Shown here: positions 8,943-16,455 of the stretch, in pieces
Numbering within the stretch: position 1 is the first letter of the stretch
Layout: every line of letters starts with the position of its first letter
Origin: an uncultured Ruminococcus sp.
Lineage (GTDB): Bacteria > Bacillota > Clostridia > Lachnospirales > Lachnospiraceae
Assembly (NCBI GenBank): GCA_900553885.1
Contig: USFD01000041.1
Location: forward strand, 1-27,112
DNA: 27,112 bases
Reading direction: 5' to 3'
The notes under the pieces: model-generated
The model's input: only the letters and a program-made list of their open reading frames with translations
Databases searched by the model: none
Told to the model about the DNA's origin: nothing
Made by a program: the position numbers and the translations under genes

Positions 8943-9779
8943 ATGAAAAAGAAACGGAGACTGAGCATGATCGGTACAGGTTTTTTTACCATTCTGGGTC
9001 TGGTATATATCGCGCCGGTTCTGGTTGTGCTTATGAATTCATTTAAGAAAAAGGTTTATATCAATAAGGAACCTTTTATACTGCCCAATGAGAAAACGTG
9101 GAACAGTATAGAAAACTATGTGACTGCGATTGACAAATATGAACTTCTGGACGCGGTTGGCTGGACAGTTTTTATTACAGTCGGATCGGTTCTCGTGATT
9201 CTCGTATGTACTTCCATGTGCGCATGGTATATTACAAGGGTAAAGACAAAGTTCACAAAGGCCTTATATCTGCTGTGTGTATTTTCTATGGTTGTGCCGT
9301 TTCAGATGGTTATGTTTACACTTTCTCTGGTGGCGGACCGGACCAGGCTGAATACTCCGTGGGGAATTATGATTATATATCTGGGATTTGGAGCCGGACT
9401 GGCGGTTTTTATGTTCTGCGGTTTTGTGAAGTCCATTCCGCTGGAAATTGAGGAAGCGGCAATGATCGACGGCTGTACACCTCTCCGCACATTTTTCAAT
9501 GTGGTGCTTCCGATTATGAAGCCCACTTATATTTCCGTGGGAATTCTGGAGACAATGTGGATATGGAATGATTTCCTGCTTCCATATCTTGTACTGGATC
9601 TGAACAAATATAAAACGATATCCATTGCAATTCAGTATATGAAGGGAAGCTACGGACGCGTGGATATGGGCGCGATTATGGCGGCTCTGATCCTGGCGGT
9701 GATTCCGGTTGTTATCTTTTATCTGGCCTGCCAGAAGCATATTATTAAAGGTGTGGCGGCAGGCGCTGTGAAGGGATAA
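8943..9779 (+). CDS. ABC sugar transporter permease (MalG type)
   Basis: This is the second channel subunit of the importer. The 278-residue protein has six predicted helices, an EAA loop at about residues 170-190 (EEAAMIDGCTPLRTFFNVV), and the conserved C-terminal GAVKG-like end of MalG proteins. The ATG directly follows the stop of the first permease, and AAGGAGG is placed inside the end of that gene, so the two are translated together. Confidence 0.94.
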   Translation: MKKKRRLSMIGTGFFTILGLVYIAPVLVVLMNSFKKKVYINKEPFILPNEKTWNSIENYVTAIDKYELLDAVGWTVFITVGSVLVILVCTSMCAWYITRVKTKFTKALYLLCVFSMVVPFQMVMFTLSLVADRTRLNTPWGIMIIYLGFGAGLAVFMFCGFVKSIPLEIEEAAMIDGCTPLRTFFNVVLPIMKPTYISVGILETMWIWNDFLLPYLVLDLNKYKTISIAIQYMKGSYGRVDMGAIMAALILAVIPVVIFYLACQKHIIKGVAAGAVKG

Positions 9780-9844
9780 AAATAAGTTCTCCCTGGCCGG
9801 TCAGAAGCGCAAAACAGAAATATCTGCATCGGCATTCATAGTGT

Positions 9845-9852
9845 GTTATACT
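9845..9852 (+). promoter_or_regulatory. Possible extended -10 promoter of the second regulator
   Basis: TGTTATACT (from 9844/9845) fits an extended -10 element in the 210-base gap before the second response regulator. An imperfect hairpin (TTCTGCCGGAG pairing with CTCTGGCGGAA) follows in the leader. No convincing -35 was found. Confidence 0.35.
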
Positions 9853-9990
9853 GAGAGCAGATTCTTCTGCCGGAGACAGGCATATTTCTGACTCTGGCGG
9901 AAGGAAAGCAACGGGGGCAGGCTGGTTTGGCATTTTAGAAGGCCTGACCGCCGCTGCCGGGGAAACAGACAAATGAGAAGGGAGTCACGA

Positions 9991-11520
9991 ATGCGGGTTG
10001 TAATCATAGACAGCGATGCACAGGTCAGAGAAGAGCTGATAAAACTGCTGGAGAAGGCCGGGCCGGAATATGAGCTGGCAGGCGCCGCGTCAGATGGAAG
10101 AGAAGGATATGAGCTGATCAGTGAAGCGCGTCCGGATCTGGTGATCATGGATGTTCAGCTGCCCAGAATGAGCGGAGTGACTATGCTGAAGAAGCTTCGC
10201 AGCGAGGGAGCTTCGTGCAGGGTTATTGTGCTGACCGCAGATACGGATTTTAATAAAGCCAGACAGGCCATTGAACTGAGCGTTGACAATTATATTCTGA
10301 AGCCTCTGAAAAAGGCTCAGTTGAAGAAAGCGGTCCGCAGTGTAAAAGAAAAACTGGAAAATGAACAGGCAATAGCGGCAGCGTTTACAGTGGAGAATAT
10401 TTTCCGGGGCTGTCTCAACGGCCAGATTCATCCGGACGGAAGATTCCATTTCATGACACGGGAGAAATACGGATTTACGCTGGAGGAGCCGGTATCTGTC
10501 TGTACGATCTGGCTGGGAAGTAATTATACGGAACAGAGAGAAGATGTGCGCCGCTTTCTGGAAAATGCGGCGGCGGATAAAAATTTTTCCATTTGTGTGC
10601 TGGAGGTTGACGCCTGGAGAGTACTGACTGCTGTTATATATTGTATGGAAGATCAGAATGAAGCCTATCTTTTCTTTAAAGAACACGCGGTTCCGGCGGT
10701 ATGCGGAAGCTTCCGGGGAGAAATTGTATGTGTCTGGGATGATATGAAAAACGGTCTTGAACTGCTGGAAGGCCTGAAAAGAATTGAACGCATGCGGGAA
10801 TGGAATCTTCTTTTTGACCGGGGAGATCTGATACGGAAAGAAGACGTGGAAAGGCTTGAGGTGGTTCCTGTAAAGTACCCGGCGGAACTGGAGCGGCAGG
10901 CAAGACAGGCTGTGCTTGAGCTGGAAGGAGAGGAAATCAAGAAATGCTATTACCGGCTCTATGACCGGCTGAGAGGTCAGCCCCACAGTCCCGCGGAAAT
11001 GAAGGAATGTCTGATCCGCTTTAATCTTGCGGTGGTAAATGCGTATAAAACCCAGCATGAAATTGAATCAGAGCTCAGGATCCAGAGCTGTATGCAGGCC
11101 ATTACAGTTGCCATGAGCTGGGGACAGATCCGCAGTGCGATGGAAGAGTTCTTGCATGTTGTGAATTTCAATGCATTTTCGGAAGAAGGGGACACACGGT
11201 ACAGTCCTCTGGTTCAGAAAGCCGTGGAACTGGTCCGGAAATATTATGACCAGGGAGTAACCCTTGAAGAGATTGCGGGGCAGCTTTTTGTATCTGAGGA
11301 GTATCTGAGTTCTCAGTTTAAAAAAGAAACGGGGGCAGGCTTTACAGAGACAGTAAGACATTACCGGATTGAACGGATCAAAGGGCTGCTTCTGAACACA
11401 AAACTGAAGCTGAATCAGATCGCGGAGCTGACCGGATATGCGGATCCGAAATATATGAGCCGGGTATTCAAAGAGGAAGTAGGGGTGCTGCCGACGGAAT
11501 ACCGTAAGTCAGTTCATTAA
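9991..11520 (+). CDS. Second AraC-type response regulator, without adjacent kinase
   Basis: This is a transcription factor with an N-terminal receiver (acidic D7/D9, phospho-acceptor D54 in LVIMDVQLP, lysine K104 in LKP), a long middle region, and two AraC-type helix-turn-helix units at the C-terminus (GVTLEEIAGQLFVSEEYLSS, then LNQIAELTGYADPKYMS). I chose the ATG at 9991, with GGGAG seven bases before it; the ATG at 9973 would translate that binding site. No kinase gene is adjacent, so it may share the upstream YesM-like kinase or use a distant one. Its place after the permeases suggests it regulates this transporter. The family is clear; the signal is unknown. Confidence 0.92.
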   Translation: MRVVIIDSDAQVREELIKLLEKAGPEYELAGAASDGREGYELISEARPDLVIMDVQLPRMSGVTMLKKLRSEGASCRVIVLTADTDFNKARQAIELSVDNYILKPLKKAQLKKAVRSVKEKLENEQAIAAAFTVENIFRGCLNGQIHPDGRFHFMTREKYGFTLEEPVSVCTIWLGSNYTEQREDVRRFLENAAADKNFSICVLEVDAWRVLTAVIYCMEDQNEAYLFFKEHAVPAVCGSFRGEIVCVWDDMKNGLELLEGLKRIERMREWNLLFDRGDLIRKEDVERLEVVPVKYPAELERQARQAVLELEGEEIKKCYYRLYDRLRGQPHSPAEMKECLIRFNLAVVNAYKTQHEIESELRIQSCMQAITVAMSWGQIRSAMEEFLHVVNFNAFSEEGDTRYSPLVQKAVELVRKYYDQGVTLEEIAGQLFVSEEYLSSQFKKETGAGFTETVRHYRIERIKGLLLNTKLKLNQIAELTGYADPKYMSRVFKEEVGVLPTEYRKSVH

Positions 11521-11564
11521 AAAATTCTACCTATTCAAAAAATTTCACCCTTTTCAAACTGGGA

Positions 11565-11579
11565 AAGTGTGGTATGATA
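11565..11579 (+). promoter_or_regulatory. Possible extended -10 promoter of the HPr-like gene
   Basis: GTGTGGTATGAT is a good extended -10 (TGG before TATGAT), about 90 bases before the start of the HPr-like gene. The -35 side is poor. Confidence 0.4.
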
Positions 11580-11666
11580 CGCTTGATTCAGGTGAGAATC
11601 AAAGTATACGGCGAACAGAATGCCGGCATCAGTCACAGTAAGATGAAAAGCGAGGTGAGATGAATA

Positions 11667-11894
11667 ATGAGCGACATGAAACTTACGTTTAAAACCCCGG
11701 ATGAAATTGTTGAATTCGTAAACACAGTATCCAGGTATGACTTTGATGTTGACGTCAAAAGAGGAAGAATTGTAGTAGACGCAAAATCATTGCTTGGAAT
11801 TATGCATCTTGGACTCAACAGCACGCTCGAACTGCAGGTGCATTCAGACAACTGTGAAGATCTTCAGACAGAACTTGCCAAATATGCGGCATAG
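11667..11894 (+). CDS. HPr-like protein lacking the active-site histidine
   Basis: This is a 75-residue protein with the HPr fold pattern. The helix-2 regulatory motif is present (DAKSLLGIMHLGL, with Ser41 equivalent to Ser46 of HPr). The usual GIHARPA segment with the PTS phospho-acceptor histidine is absent: the N-terminal region reads FKTPDEIVEFV. By family knowledge such a protein cannot pass phosphate from enzyme I to sugar permeases, but could still be phosphorylated by HPr kinase and act with CcpA, as Crh does in Bacillus. GAGGTGAG precedes the start at a normal distance. It follows the second regulator with its own likely promoter and ends in its own terminator. Confidence 0.85.
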   Translation: MSDMKLTFKTPDEIVEFVNTVSRYDFDVDVKRGRIVVDAKSLLGIMHLGLNSTLELQVHSDNCEDLQTELAKYAA

Positions 11895-11970
11895 TTTCCG
11901 GAAATGCGGCGGCCAGCCGGTTTCTGAATGAGGAAAGACTGACTGGCAGAATAGAATAGACAGTGATTAC

Positions 11971-12012
11971 AGGGGCCCTCGGCGTACAGGATATGCCGGG
12001 GGCCTTATTTTT
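11971..12012 (+). terminator. Terminator after the HPr-like gene
   Basis: GGCCCTCGGCGTA (11974-11986) pairs with TATGCCGGGGGCC with two G-U positions. TTATTTTTG follows. Confidence 0.85.
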
Positions 12013-12027
12013 GTCCGCTTTTATATA

Positions 12028-12056
12028 TTGACAAAATATTCTGAAATCAAGATAAT
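12028..12056 (+). promoter_or_regulatory. Strong sigma-A promoter of the rubredoxin operon
   Basis: TTGACA (12028-12033), a 17-base spacer and GATAAT (12051-12056) form a near-consensus promoter. A second weaker candidate is TTAACA (12121-12126), 18 bases, TATAAT (12145-12150), closer to the gene. Confidence 0.8.
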
Positions 12057-12060
12057 TAAA

Positions 12061-12075
12061 TTATAATTATTTGAA
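12061..12075. promoter_or_regulatory. PerR/Fur-like operator box at the start of transcription
   Basis: TTATAATTATTTGAA matches the PerR box consensus TTATAATNATTATAA at 13 of 15 positions. It lies where transcription should start from the promoter just upstream, so a bound repressor would block it. An overlapping perfect inverted repeat (AATTATTT, GA, AAATAATT) adds to the symmetry. The downstream redox genes fit peroxide control. Confidence 0.6.
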
Positions 12076-12184
12076 AATAATTGTCATGGCGGATGCGTAA
12101 GTGATACGATCCGGATACTGTTAACAGAATTCTGTGCTGTCCGATATAATATCAGGAATGGCATGAAAAGAGAGGAGAATGTCT

Positions 12185-12865
12185 ATGAAGTATGTCTGTT
12201 CCATTTGCGGCTATGTGTATGATGAGGCAAAAGAGGGAACTCCATTTGCCGGACTGCCGGATGCCTGGGCCTGTCCCGTGTGCGGCGCGGGGAAGAGCGC
12301 ATTTACGGTAAAAGACCAGGGAAAAACCGGACAGGCCGGGAAAAATGCCGCAGATTCCGGGAAAAGAACTGGAAAGCCGGATGCCGCTGTGTATGACGGA
12401 GACATGAAAAAACTGTCTCCGGGCGTGTTGTCCGCAATCTGCTCCAATCTGGCCAGGGGCTGTGAAAAACAGTACAAAGACAGAGAGGCAGAGCTGTATC
12501 GTCAGATCGCGGATTATTTTGCCTCCATAACGCCGGAGGAGGCGGATGCGGACATGGAGAAACTGTCCGGTCTGGTTCAGGATGACCTGCAGGAAGGATA
12601 TCCGGTTCTCCGGTCCGCCGGGGAAGCGGAGAAAGACAGGGGCGCTCTCCGCATCTGTACCTGGGGAGAGAAGGTAACGAATATTCTGAATTCTCTCCTT
12701 CAGAGGTACGAAAGGGAAGGAGAAAGTTTTCTGAAAGACACGCAGATCTGGGTCTGCACGGTCTGCGGATTTGTCTATGTGGGAGATAAGGCGCCGGAAC
12801 TGTGTCCTGTATGCAAAGTTCCTGCCTGGAAGTTTGAAAAAGTGGAAAGGAGGGTTTCCGCATGA
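12185..12865 (+). CDS. Double-rubredoxin protein with helical middle domain
   Basis: This is a small iron-binding electron carrier, probably acting in oxygen or peroxide detoxification. The N-terminal rubredoxin domain has iron ligands C5, C8, C30 and C33 (YVCSICGYVYDE, WACPVCGAG). A helical middle of about 120 residues contains two isolated cysteines but no ExxH motifs typical of rubrerythrin. A second, shorter rubredoxin-like knuckle has C191, C194, C207 and C210 (WVCTVCGFVYVGD, LCPVCK). I chose the ATG at 12185, with GGAG seven bases upstream; the ATG at 12179 is too close to that site. The stop overlaps the next start in ATGA, so the two proteins are likely made together. The exact partner and reaction are not known. 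Confidence 0.85.
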   Translation: MKYVCSICGYVYDEAKEGTPFAGLPDAWACPVCGAGKSAFTVKDQGKTGQAGKNAADSGKRTGKPDAAVYDGDMKKLSPGVLSAICSNLARGCEKQYKDREAELYRQIADYFASITPEEADADMEKLSGLVQDDLQEGYPVLRSAGEAEKDRGALRICTWGEKVTNILNSLLQRYEREGESFLKDTQIWVCTVCGFVYVGDKAPELCPVCKVPAWKFEKVERRVSA

Positions 12866-13491
12866 AAGAGATTGCTGTAAGAAATCTGCGCCTGTGTACA
12901 AAAGACTGTCTTTGTCTGTATGTCTGTCCGGTAGGCGCTACCGACACGGAAAACAGTATTATTGATGTGGAGAAATGTCTGGGCTGCGGAGTCTGTGCCA
13001 GAGCCTGCCCCAGCGGCGCCATTTCCATGGTGCCTGCAGAATACCCGCCTCAGCAGAAGAAGACAGAGGCGGTAATCGTTTCCTCCTTTGCGCTGGCAGA
13101 AGGAAAAGCCCGGCAGGAAAAGACCGCCCTTCAGCTGGCGGAGACCGCGGAAACTGACGGTCTGTACCGGCTGATGACTGCATTTGAAAAATCGGTCCGC
13201 CTGGTCAATGAAGACCTGCTCAGGGAGTCGGGATATATGCTCCCCCAGAGCGCCAATGCCCGGCAGCTTCTGAAGGAACTGGTGAAAAATCCGCCTTCGG
13301 ATGATTTTCCCGCAGAGGCGGCGGAAGAGCTGCTGAAGCTGATCCCGTGCAATGAGGAAGAAAAAGGCGGCAGAGTGAAAAAGTATAAATGTAAAATCTG
13401 CGGGGCAGTTTTTGAGGTACCGGAAGGGGAAGAACCGGTCTGCCCGGTGTGTAAGGCAAGAGGCGAAAATCTGGAACCGATTGAGGAATAG
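12862..13491 (+). CDS. Ferredoxin-type protein with C-terminal rubredoxin-like knuckle
   Basis: This is an electron carrier predicted to hold two 4Fe-4S clusters and one mononuclear metal site. The N-terminus has ligands C12, C16, C18, C22 (spacing x3, x1, x3, followed by Pro), then the classical C39-x2-C42-x2-C45-x3-C49-P motif (CLGCGVCARACPSGA). The first spacing is atypical for bacterial ferredoxins. About 120 mostly helical residues follow, then a C-terminal knuckle with C177, C180, C194 and C197 (YKCKICGAVF, VCPVCK). It is translationally coupled by ATGA overlap to the double-rubredoxin gene. Both proteins combine a redox head, helices and a rubredoxin tail, which suggests a dedicated electron-transfer pair. 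Confidence 0.85.
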   Translation: MKEIAVRNLRLCTKDCLCLYVCPVGATDTENSIIDVEKCLGCGVCARACPSGAISMVPAEYPPQQKKTEAVIVSSFALAEGKARQEKTALQLAETAETDGLYRLMTAFEKSVRLVNEDLLRESGYMLPQSANARQLLKELVKNPPSDDFPAEAAEELLKLIPCNEEEKGGRVKKYKCKICGAVFEVPEGEEPVCPVCKARGENLEPIEE

Positions 13492-13513
13492 CGGAAGCCG
13501 GATCATGAAGTGC

Positions 13514-13542
13514 TTGTAAAAAGAGGCCGCCTCAACTATAAT
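13514..13542 (+). promoter_or_regulatory. Promoter of guaA
   Basis: TTGTAA (13514-13519), 17 bases and TATAAT (13537-13542) lie 54 bases before the guaA start. The short leader has no room for a purine riboswitch. Confidence 0.65.
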
Positions 13543-13595
13543 TGTTAGGAGAAAAGAAAACGTGCCGTCCGGGGCACATAATCAGGAGGAAAGCC

Positions 13596-15143
13596 TTGAA
13601 GAACGAATTAGTAATCGTCCTTGACTTCGGCGGGCAGTATAATCAGCTTGTCGCAAGACGTGTCAGGGAATGTAATGTGTACTGTGAGATTTATTCTTAC
13701 AAAACGGATATTGAAAAGATCAAAGCAATGAACCCGAAGGGAATCATCCTCACCGGAGGACCGAACAGCTGCTATCTGCCCGATTCGCCGACCTACTCAG
13801 ACGAGCTGTTTAAACTGGGAATACCGGTTCTCGGACTCTGCTACGGCGCGCAGCTTATGATGCATGTGCTGGGCGGTGAAGTGAAGAAAGCGGATGTCAG
13901 AGAGTACGGAAAGACAGAAGTGCTGATCGACAAGACCGCGTCCAAAGTATTTGAAAATGTATCAACGCCGACGATCTGCTGGATGAGCCATTTCGACTAC
14001 ATAGCGAAAACGGCGCCGGGATTTGAAATTTCCGCCCATACAGCAGACTGCCCGGTGGCGGCGGCTGAAAATGAGGCAGAGAAACTGTACGCGATCCAGT
14101 TCCATCCGGAAGTGCTGCACACAGCGGAAGGCACAAAGATGATCAACAATTTTGTGAAAAATGTATGCGGCTGCGCCGGCGACTGGAAGATGGATGCGTT
14201 TGTGGAAAATTCCGTAAAAGCGATCCGTGAAAAAGTCGGTGATGGAAAAGTGCTGCTGGCACTCTCAGGCGGCGTGGATTCTTCCGTGGCAGCAGGACTG
14301 CTTTCCAGAGCCATCGGAAAACAGCTGACCTGCGTCTTCGTAGATCACGGCCTTCTTCGCAAGAATGAAGGAGACGAAGTGGAAGCTGTCTTCGGACCGG
14401 AAGGCAACTTCGATCTGAACTTTATCCGCGTAAATGCGCAGGAGAGATATTATAACAAACTGGCAGGGGTGACCGAGCCGGAGCAGAAACGTAAGATTAT
14501 CGGCGAAGAATTTATCCGTGTGTTTGAGGAAGAGGCAAAGAAGATCGGAGCCGTAGATTTCCTTGCGCAGGGAACTATCTACCCGGACGTGGTAGAAAGC
14601 GGCCTGGGCGGCGAGTCCGCAGTGATCAAGTCCCACCACAATGTGGGCGGACTCCCGGATTACGTTGATTTCAAAGAAATCATCGAGCCGCTGCGGGATC
14701 TGTTTAAAGATGAAGTCCGCAAGGCAGGTCTGGAGCTGGGAATTCCGGAAGAACTGGTCTTCCGTCAGCCGTTCCCGGGACCGGGACTTGGAATCCGTAT
14801 TATCGGAGAAGTTACTGCAGAAAAGGTGCGTATCGTGCAGGATGCGGATGCGATCTACAGAGAAGAGATCGCAAAGGCAGGACTGGATAAGGAGATCAAC
14901 CAGTACTTCGCGGCGCTGACAAATATGAGAAGCGTAGGAGTTATGGGAGATGAGAGAACCTATGACTATGCGGTAGCGCTCAGAGCGGTGAAGACAATCG
15001 ACTTTATGACGGCAGAGGCGGCGGAGATTCCGTTTGAGGTGCTGCAGAAGGTGATGAGCAGGATTATAAATGAGGTCAAGGGAGTGAACAGGGTATTCTA
15101 TGATCTGACGAGTAAGCCGCCGGGGACGATAGAGTTCGAATAA
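13596..15143 (+). CDS. guaA: GMP synthase (glutamine-hydrolysing)
   Basis: This enzyme converts XMP to GMP with ATP and glutamine in the last step of guanine nucleotide synthesis. The N-terminal class I glutamine amidotransferase has nucleophile Cys82 in GLCYGAQ, with His and Glu in FHPEV. The ATP-pyrophosphatase domain has the P-loop LSGGVDSS. The C-terminal GMP synthase dimerisation domain ends in KPPGTIEFE. At 515 residues it matches the family. I chose the TTG at 13596, which AGGAGG precedes by six bases. Starting at the TTG at 13542 would translate the leader and add 18 atypical residues. The 3' end of guaA is a known insertion site for integrative elements, and the next 1.2 kb holds such remains. 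Confidence 0.97.
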   Translation: MKNELVIVLDFGGQYNQLVARRVRECNVYCEIYSYKTDIEKIKAMNPKGIILTGGPNSCYLPDSPTYSDELFKLGIPVLGLCYGAQLMMHVLGGEVKKADVREYGKTEVLIDKTASKVFENVSTPTICWMSHFDYIAKTAPGFEISAHTADCPVAAAENEAEKLYAIQFHPEVLHTAEGTKMINNFVKNVCGCAGDWKMDAFVENSVKAIREKVGDGKVLLALSGGVDSSVAAGLLSRAIGKQLTCVFVDHGLLRKNEGDEVEAVFGPEGNFDLNFIRVNAQERYYNKLAGVTEPEQKRKIIGEEFIRVFEEEAKKIGAVDFLAQGTIYPDVVESGLGGESAVIKSHHNVGGLPDYVDFKEIIEPLRDLFKDEVRKAGLELGIPEELVFRQPFPGPGLGIRIIGEVTAEKVRIVQDADAIYREEIAKAGLDKEINQYFAALTNMRSVGVMGDERTYDYAVALRAVKTIDFMTAEAAEIPFEVLQKVMSRIINEVKGVNRVFYDLTSKPPGTIEFE

Positions 15144-15287
15144 GTAAAAGAATTTGAGAACCCGCATAAACAGGGCGTTTGAAGCCTATCAAGGTTCTAT
15201 TTGATAACAAAATGATAACACTGGCTGAAAAGCATTTATTTACTTTTCGCCGGAGGTTATCAGGTAAAATCCAACTGAAACCAATAG

Positions 15288-15336
15288 AAAAGGTCTTACT
15301 GAATTGAGTGAAATCAATTTGGTAAGACCTTTTTTG
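15288..15336. terminator. Bidirectional terminator between guaA and the element remnant
   Basis: AAAAGGTCTTAC (15288-15299) pairs with GTAAGACCTTTT (15322-15333). Inner pairing ATTGA with TCAAT and a T-run follow on the plus strand. The A-run at the other side makes it work for the minus-strand XRE remnant as well. Confidence 0.8.
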
Positions 15337-15346
15337 TTGGCTTTTT

Positions 15347-15847
15347 TTAATCTGTAGTATTTTCAGCTTTTCGCTTTTCACGCAGAGCGTCCAGATCCCG
15401 GCGGGTCTGTTCCCACTCCATTTTTGGATAGGTATAACGCCATTGATCATATTGCTCTTTGGTGATCTCGCCGGACTCCAGTTTCTCTGCCTGCTGATAC
15501 CATGTGTTGAACATATCCCACATACTATGGTAGGTCATTCCTGCGTCCTTGTCCAACCGGAGGCAGAGTTCGCCGTCCAGTTTTCCGATTTTCAGACCAC
15601 GTGTATCTTCCAGTGTAAAGAGAGTGTGCATAAGTCCAATATCTGTGTCAATATCGGGAACATTCAAAGCGTTTGGCGATACTTCAAAGATCTGTGCCAA
15701 TGCGTTTAAATATTTTTCTTTTGGGCTGCGAGCGCCTTTTTCATACTGGGCGATACGGACGTCTGCCTGAGAGTCGCTAAAACCCAGAAGTTTACCCAGA
15801 TATTTCTGCGTAAAGCCACGGAGTAGACGGAAATAATGGATTCTTCC
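15347..15847 (-). pseudogene. XRE-family regulator remnant, start codon lost
   Basis: The frame encodes a helix-turn-helix of the XRE (Cro/CI) type (RLLRGFTQKYLGKLLGF, then VRIAQYEKGARSPKEKYL), followed by a helical C-terminal part ending in KRKAENTTD. Such regulators are common in integrative elements. Upstream of the conserved part only four codons remain before a stop at 15848-15850, and none is ATG, GTG or TTG. The gene has therefore lost its start, exactly where the integrase fragment on the other strand begins. An internal TTG at 15700 could still yield 117 residues, but without the DNA-binding part. Confidence 0.7.
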
Positions 15848-16289
15848 TTATCTGGGGCAGAGAAAAATGTCTGAGATCACGGCAAAAGATGTGATTGATT
15901 GGCAGAATGCAATGCGGAGCCAGAAAGGAAAAACAGGAAAACCCGTATCTCCCACCTATCTGAAAACGATTCATGGACAGTTGAGTTCTATTTTCAACCA
16001 TGCGATTCGTTATTACGATTTCGGGAATGTGGAGTTGAGCGAGGCAGAAATGCAGACGCTAATCTGGCTTGTAAAACGGGCGGAAAATACTGTGGCGAAT
16101 GTAGTCTCTGCGATCCGAAAGGCGATGACTTCGGATGCAAGCGGCGGGAACTGCAGCCCCGTCCGTAGGGCGGGAAAAGCCCCCGGCAGGGCGCAAAGGC
16201 AGCTTTTGATGGACGGAACGGCTGTCAAAAGTGCTTTTGCGTTACTTTCGACGAAAGTAACAAAGCTTATGCGCCGTATCCGGCGCTGA
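15837..16289 (+). pseudogene. Tyrosine integrase fragment running into other mobile DNA
   Basis: Codons from about 15837 to 16022 encode part of the N-terminal SAM-like core-binding domain of a phage-type tyrosine recombinase (MSEITAKDVIDWQNAM, then TYLKTIHGQLSSIFNHA). The beginning and the whole catalytic domain with the R-H-R-Y residues are missing. After AIRYYDF the sequence changes character. The same frame stays open to 16289 with ELSEAEMQTLIWLVKRAENT, and a parallel frame has a cysteine-rich stretch (GKYCGECSLCDPKGDDFGC), so one or both derive from another element gene. This is a chimeric scar, not a working integrase. Confidence 0.65.
16241..16261. repeat. Near-perfect 21-base palindrome upstream of mobilization relic
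   Basis: GTTACTTTCG (16241-16250), a single A, and CGAAAGTAAC (16252-16261) are exact inverted arms. It lies about 60 bases before the start of the relaxase-like relic. A protein-binding site or part of a transfer origin is possible; the sequence alone cannot tell which. Confidence 0.55.
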
Positions 16290-16320
16290 TTACTACCCGA
16301 CAAGGGAGAAAGGAGAGTTA

Positions 16321-16412
16321 TTGAAGAGGACAATCAGCTTTATGACAGGGAAAAGGAGGAAAAAATCAAAGAACTGAAGGAAGAGTATCAGAAAGCTCTG
16401 GAAAAGCAATAA
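16321..16412 (+). pseudogene. Probable Mob/Pre-type relaxase relic, mostly deleted
   Basis: AAAGGAGAG followed by a TTG at 16321 gives an 18-codon peptide starting MKRTISFMTGK. This resembles, from memory, the start of plasmid recombination/mobilization (MobV) relaxases found in mobilizable elements. It stops after 18 codons. In another frame the same DNA encodes a charged helical tail, EKIKELKEEYQKALEKQ, ending with TAA at 16410-16412. The pattern fits a gene reduced to its first and last codons by internal deletion. The identification rests on a short stretch. Confidence 0.35.
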
Positions 16413-16455
16413 AAATCCCGGTCAGACACAGATCCTGAAGAAGTGTCTGCCGGAT
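16411..16455 (-). terminator. Terminator of the TetR gene
   Basis: On the minus strand, directly after the stop, ATCCGGCAGACAC pairs with GTGTCTGACCGGGAT (two bulged bases). TTTTTATT follows. Confidence 0.8.

Noticed and set aside
10090..11058. 322-residue open frame on the minus strand inside the second response regulator
   Set aside because: It overlaps the receiver and middle domain of a well-supported gene and has no start signal.
12211..13506. Minus-strand frames opposite the rubredoxin and ferredoxin genes
   Set aside because: The plus strand has metal-binding cysteine motifs in the right spacing and an ATGA overlap; the opposite frames are shadows.
13492..13595. Purine riboswitch before guaA
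   Set aside because: The leader after the promoter is only about 50 bases and shows no paired arms of a riboswitch; a plain promoter explains it.
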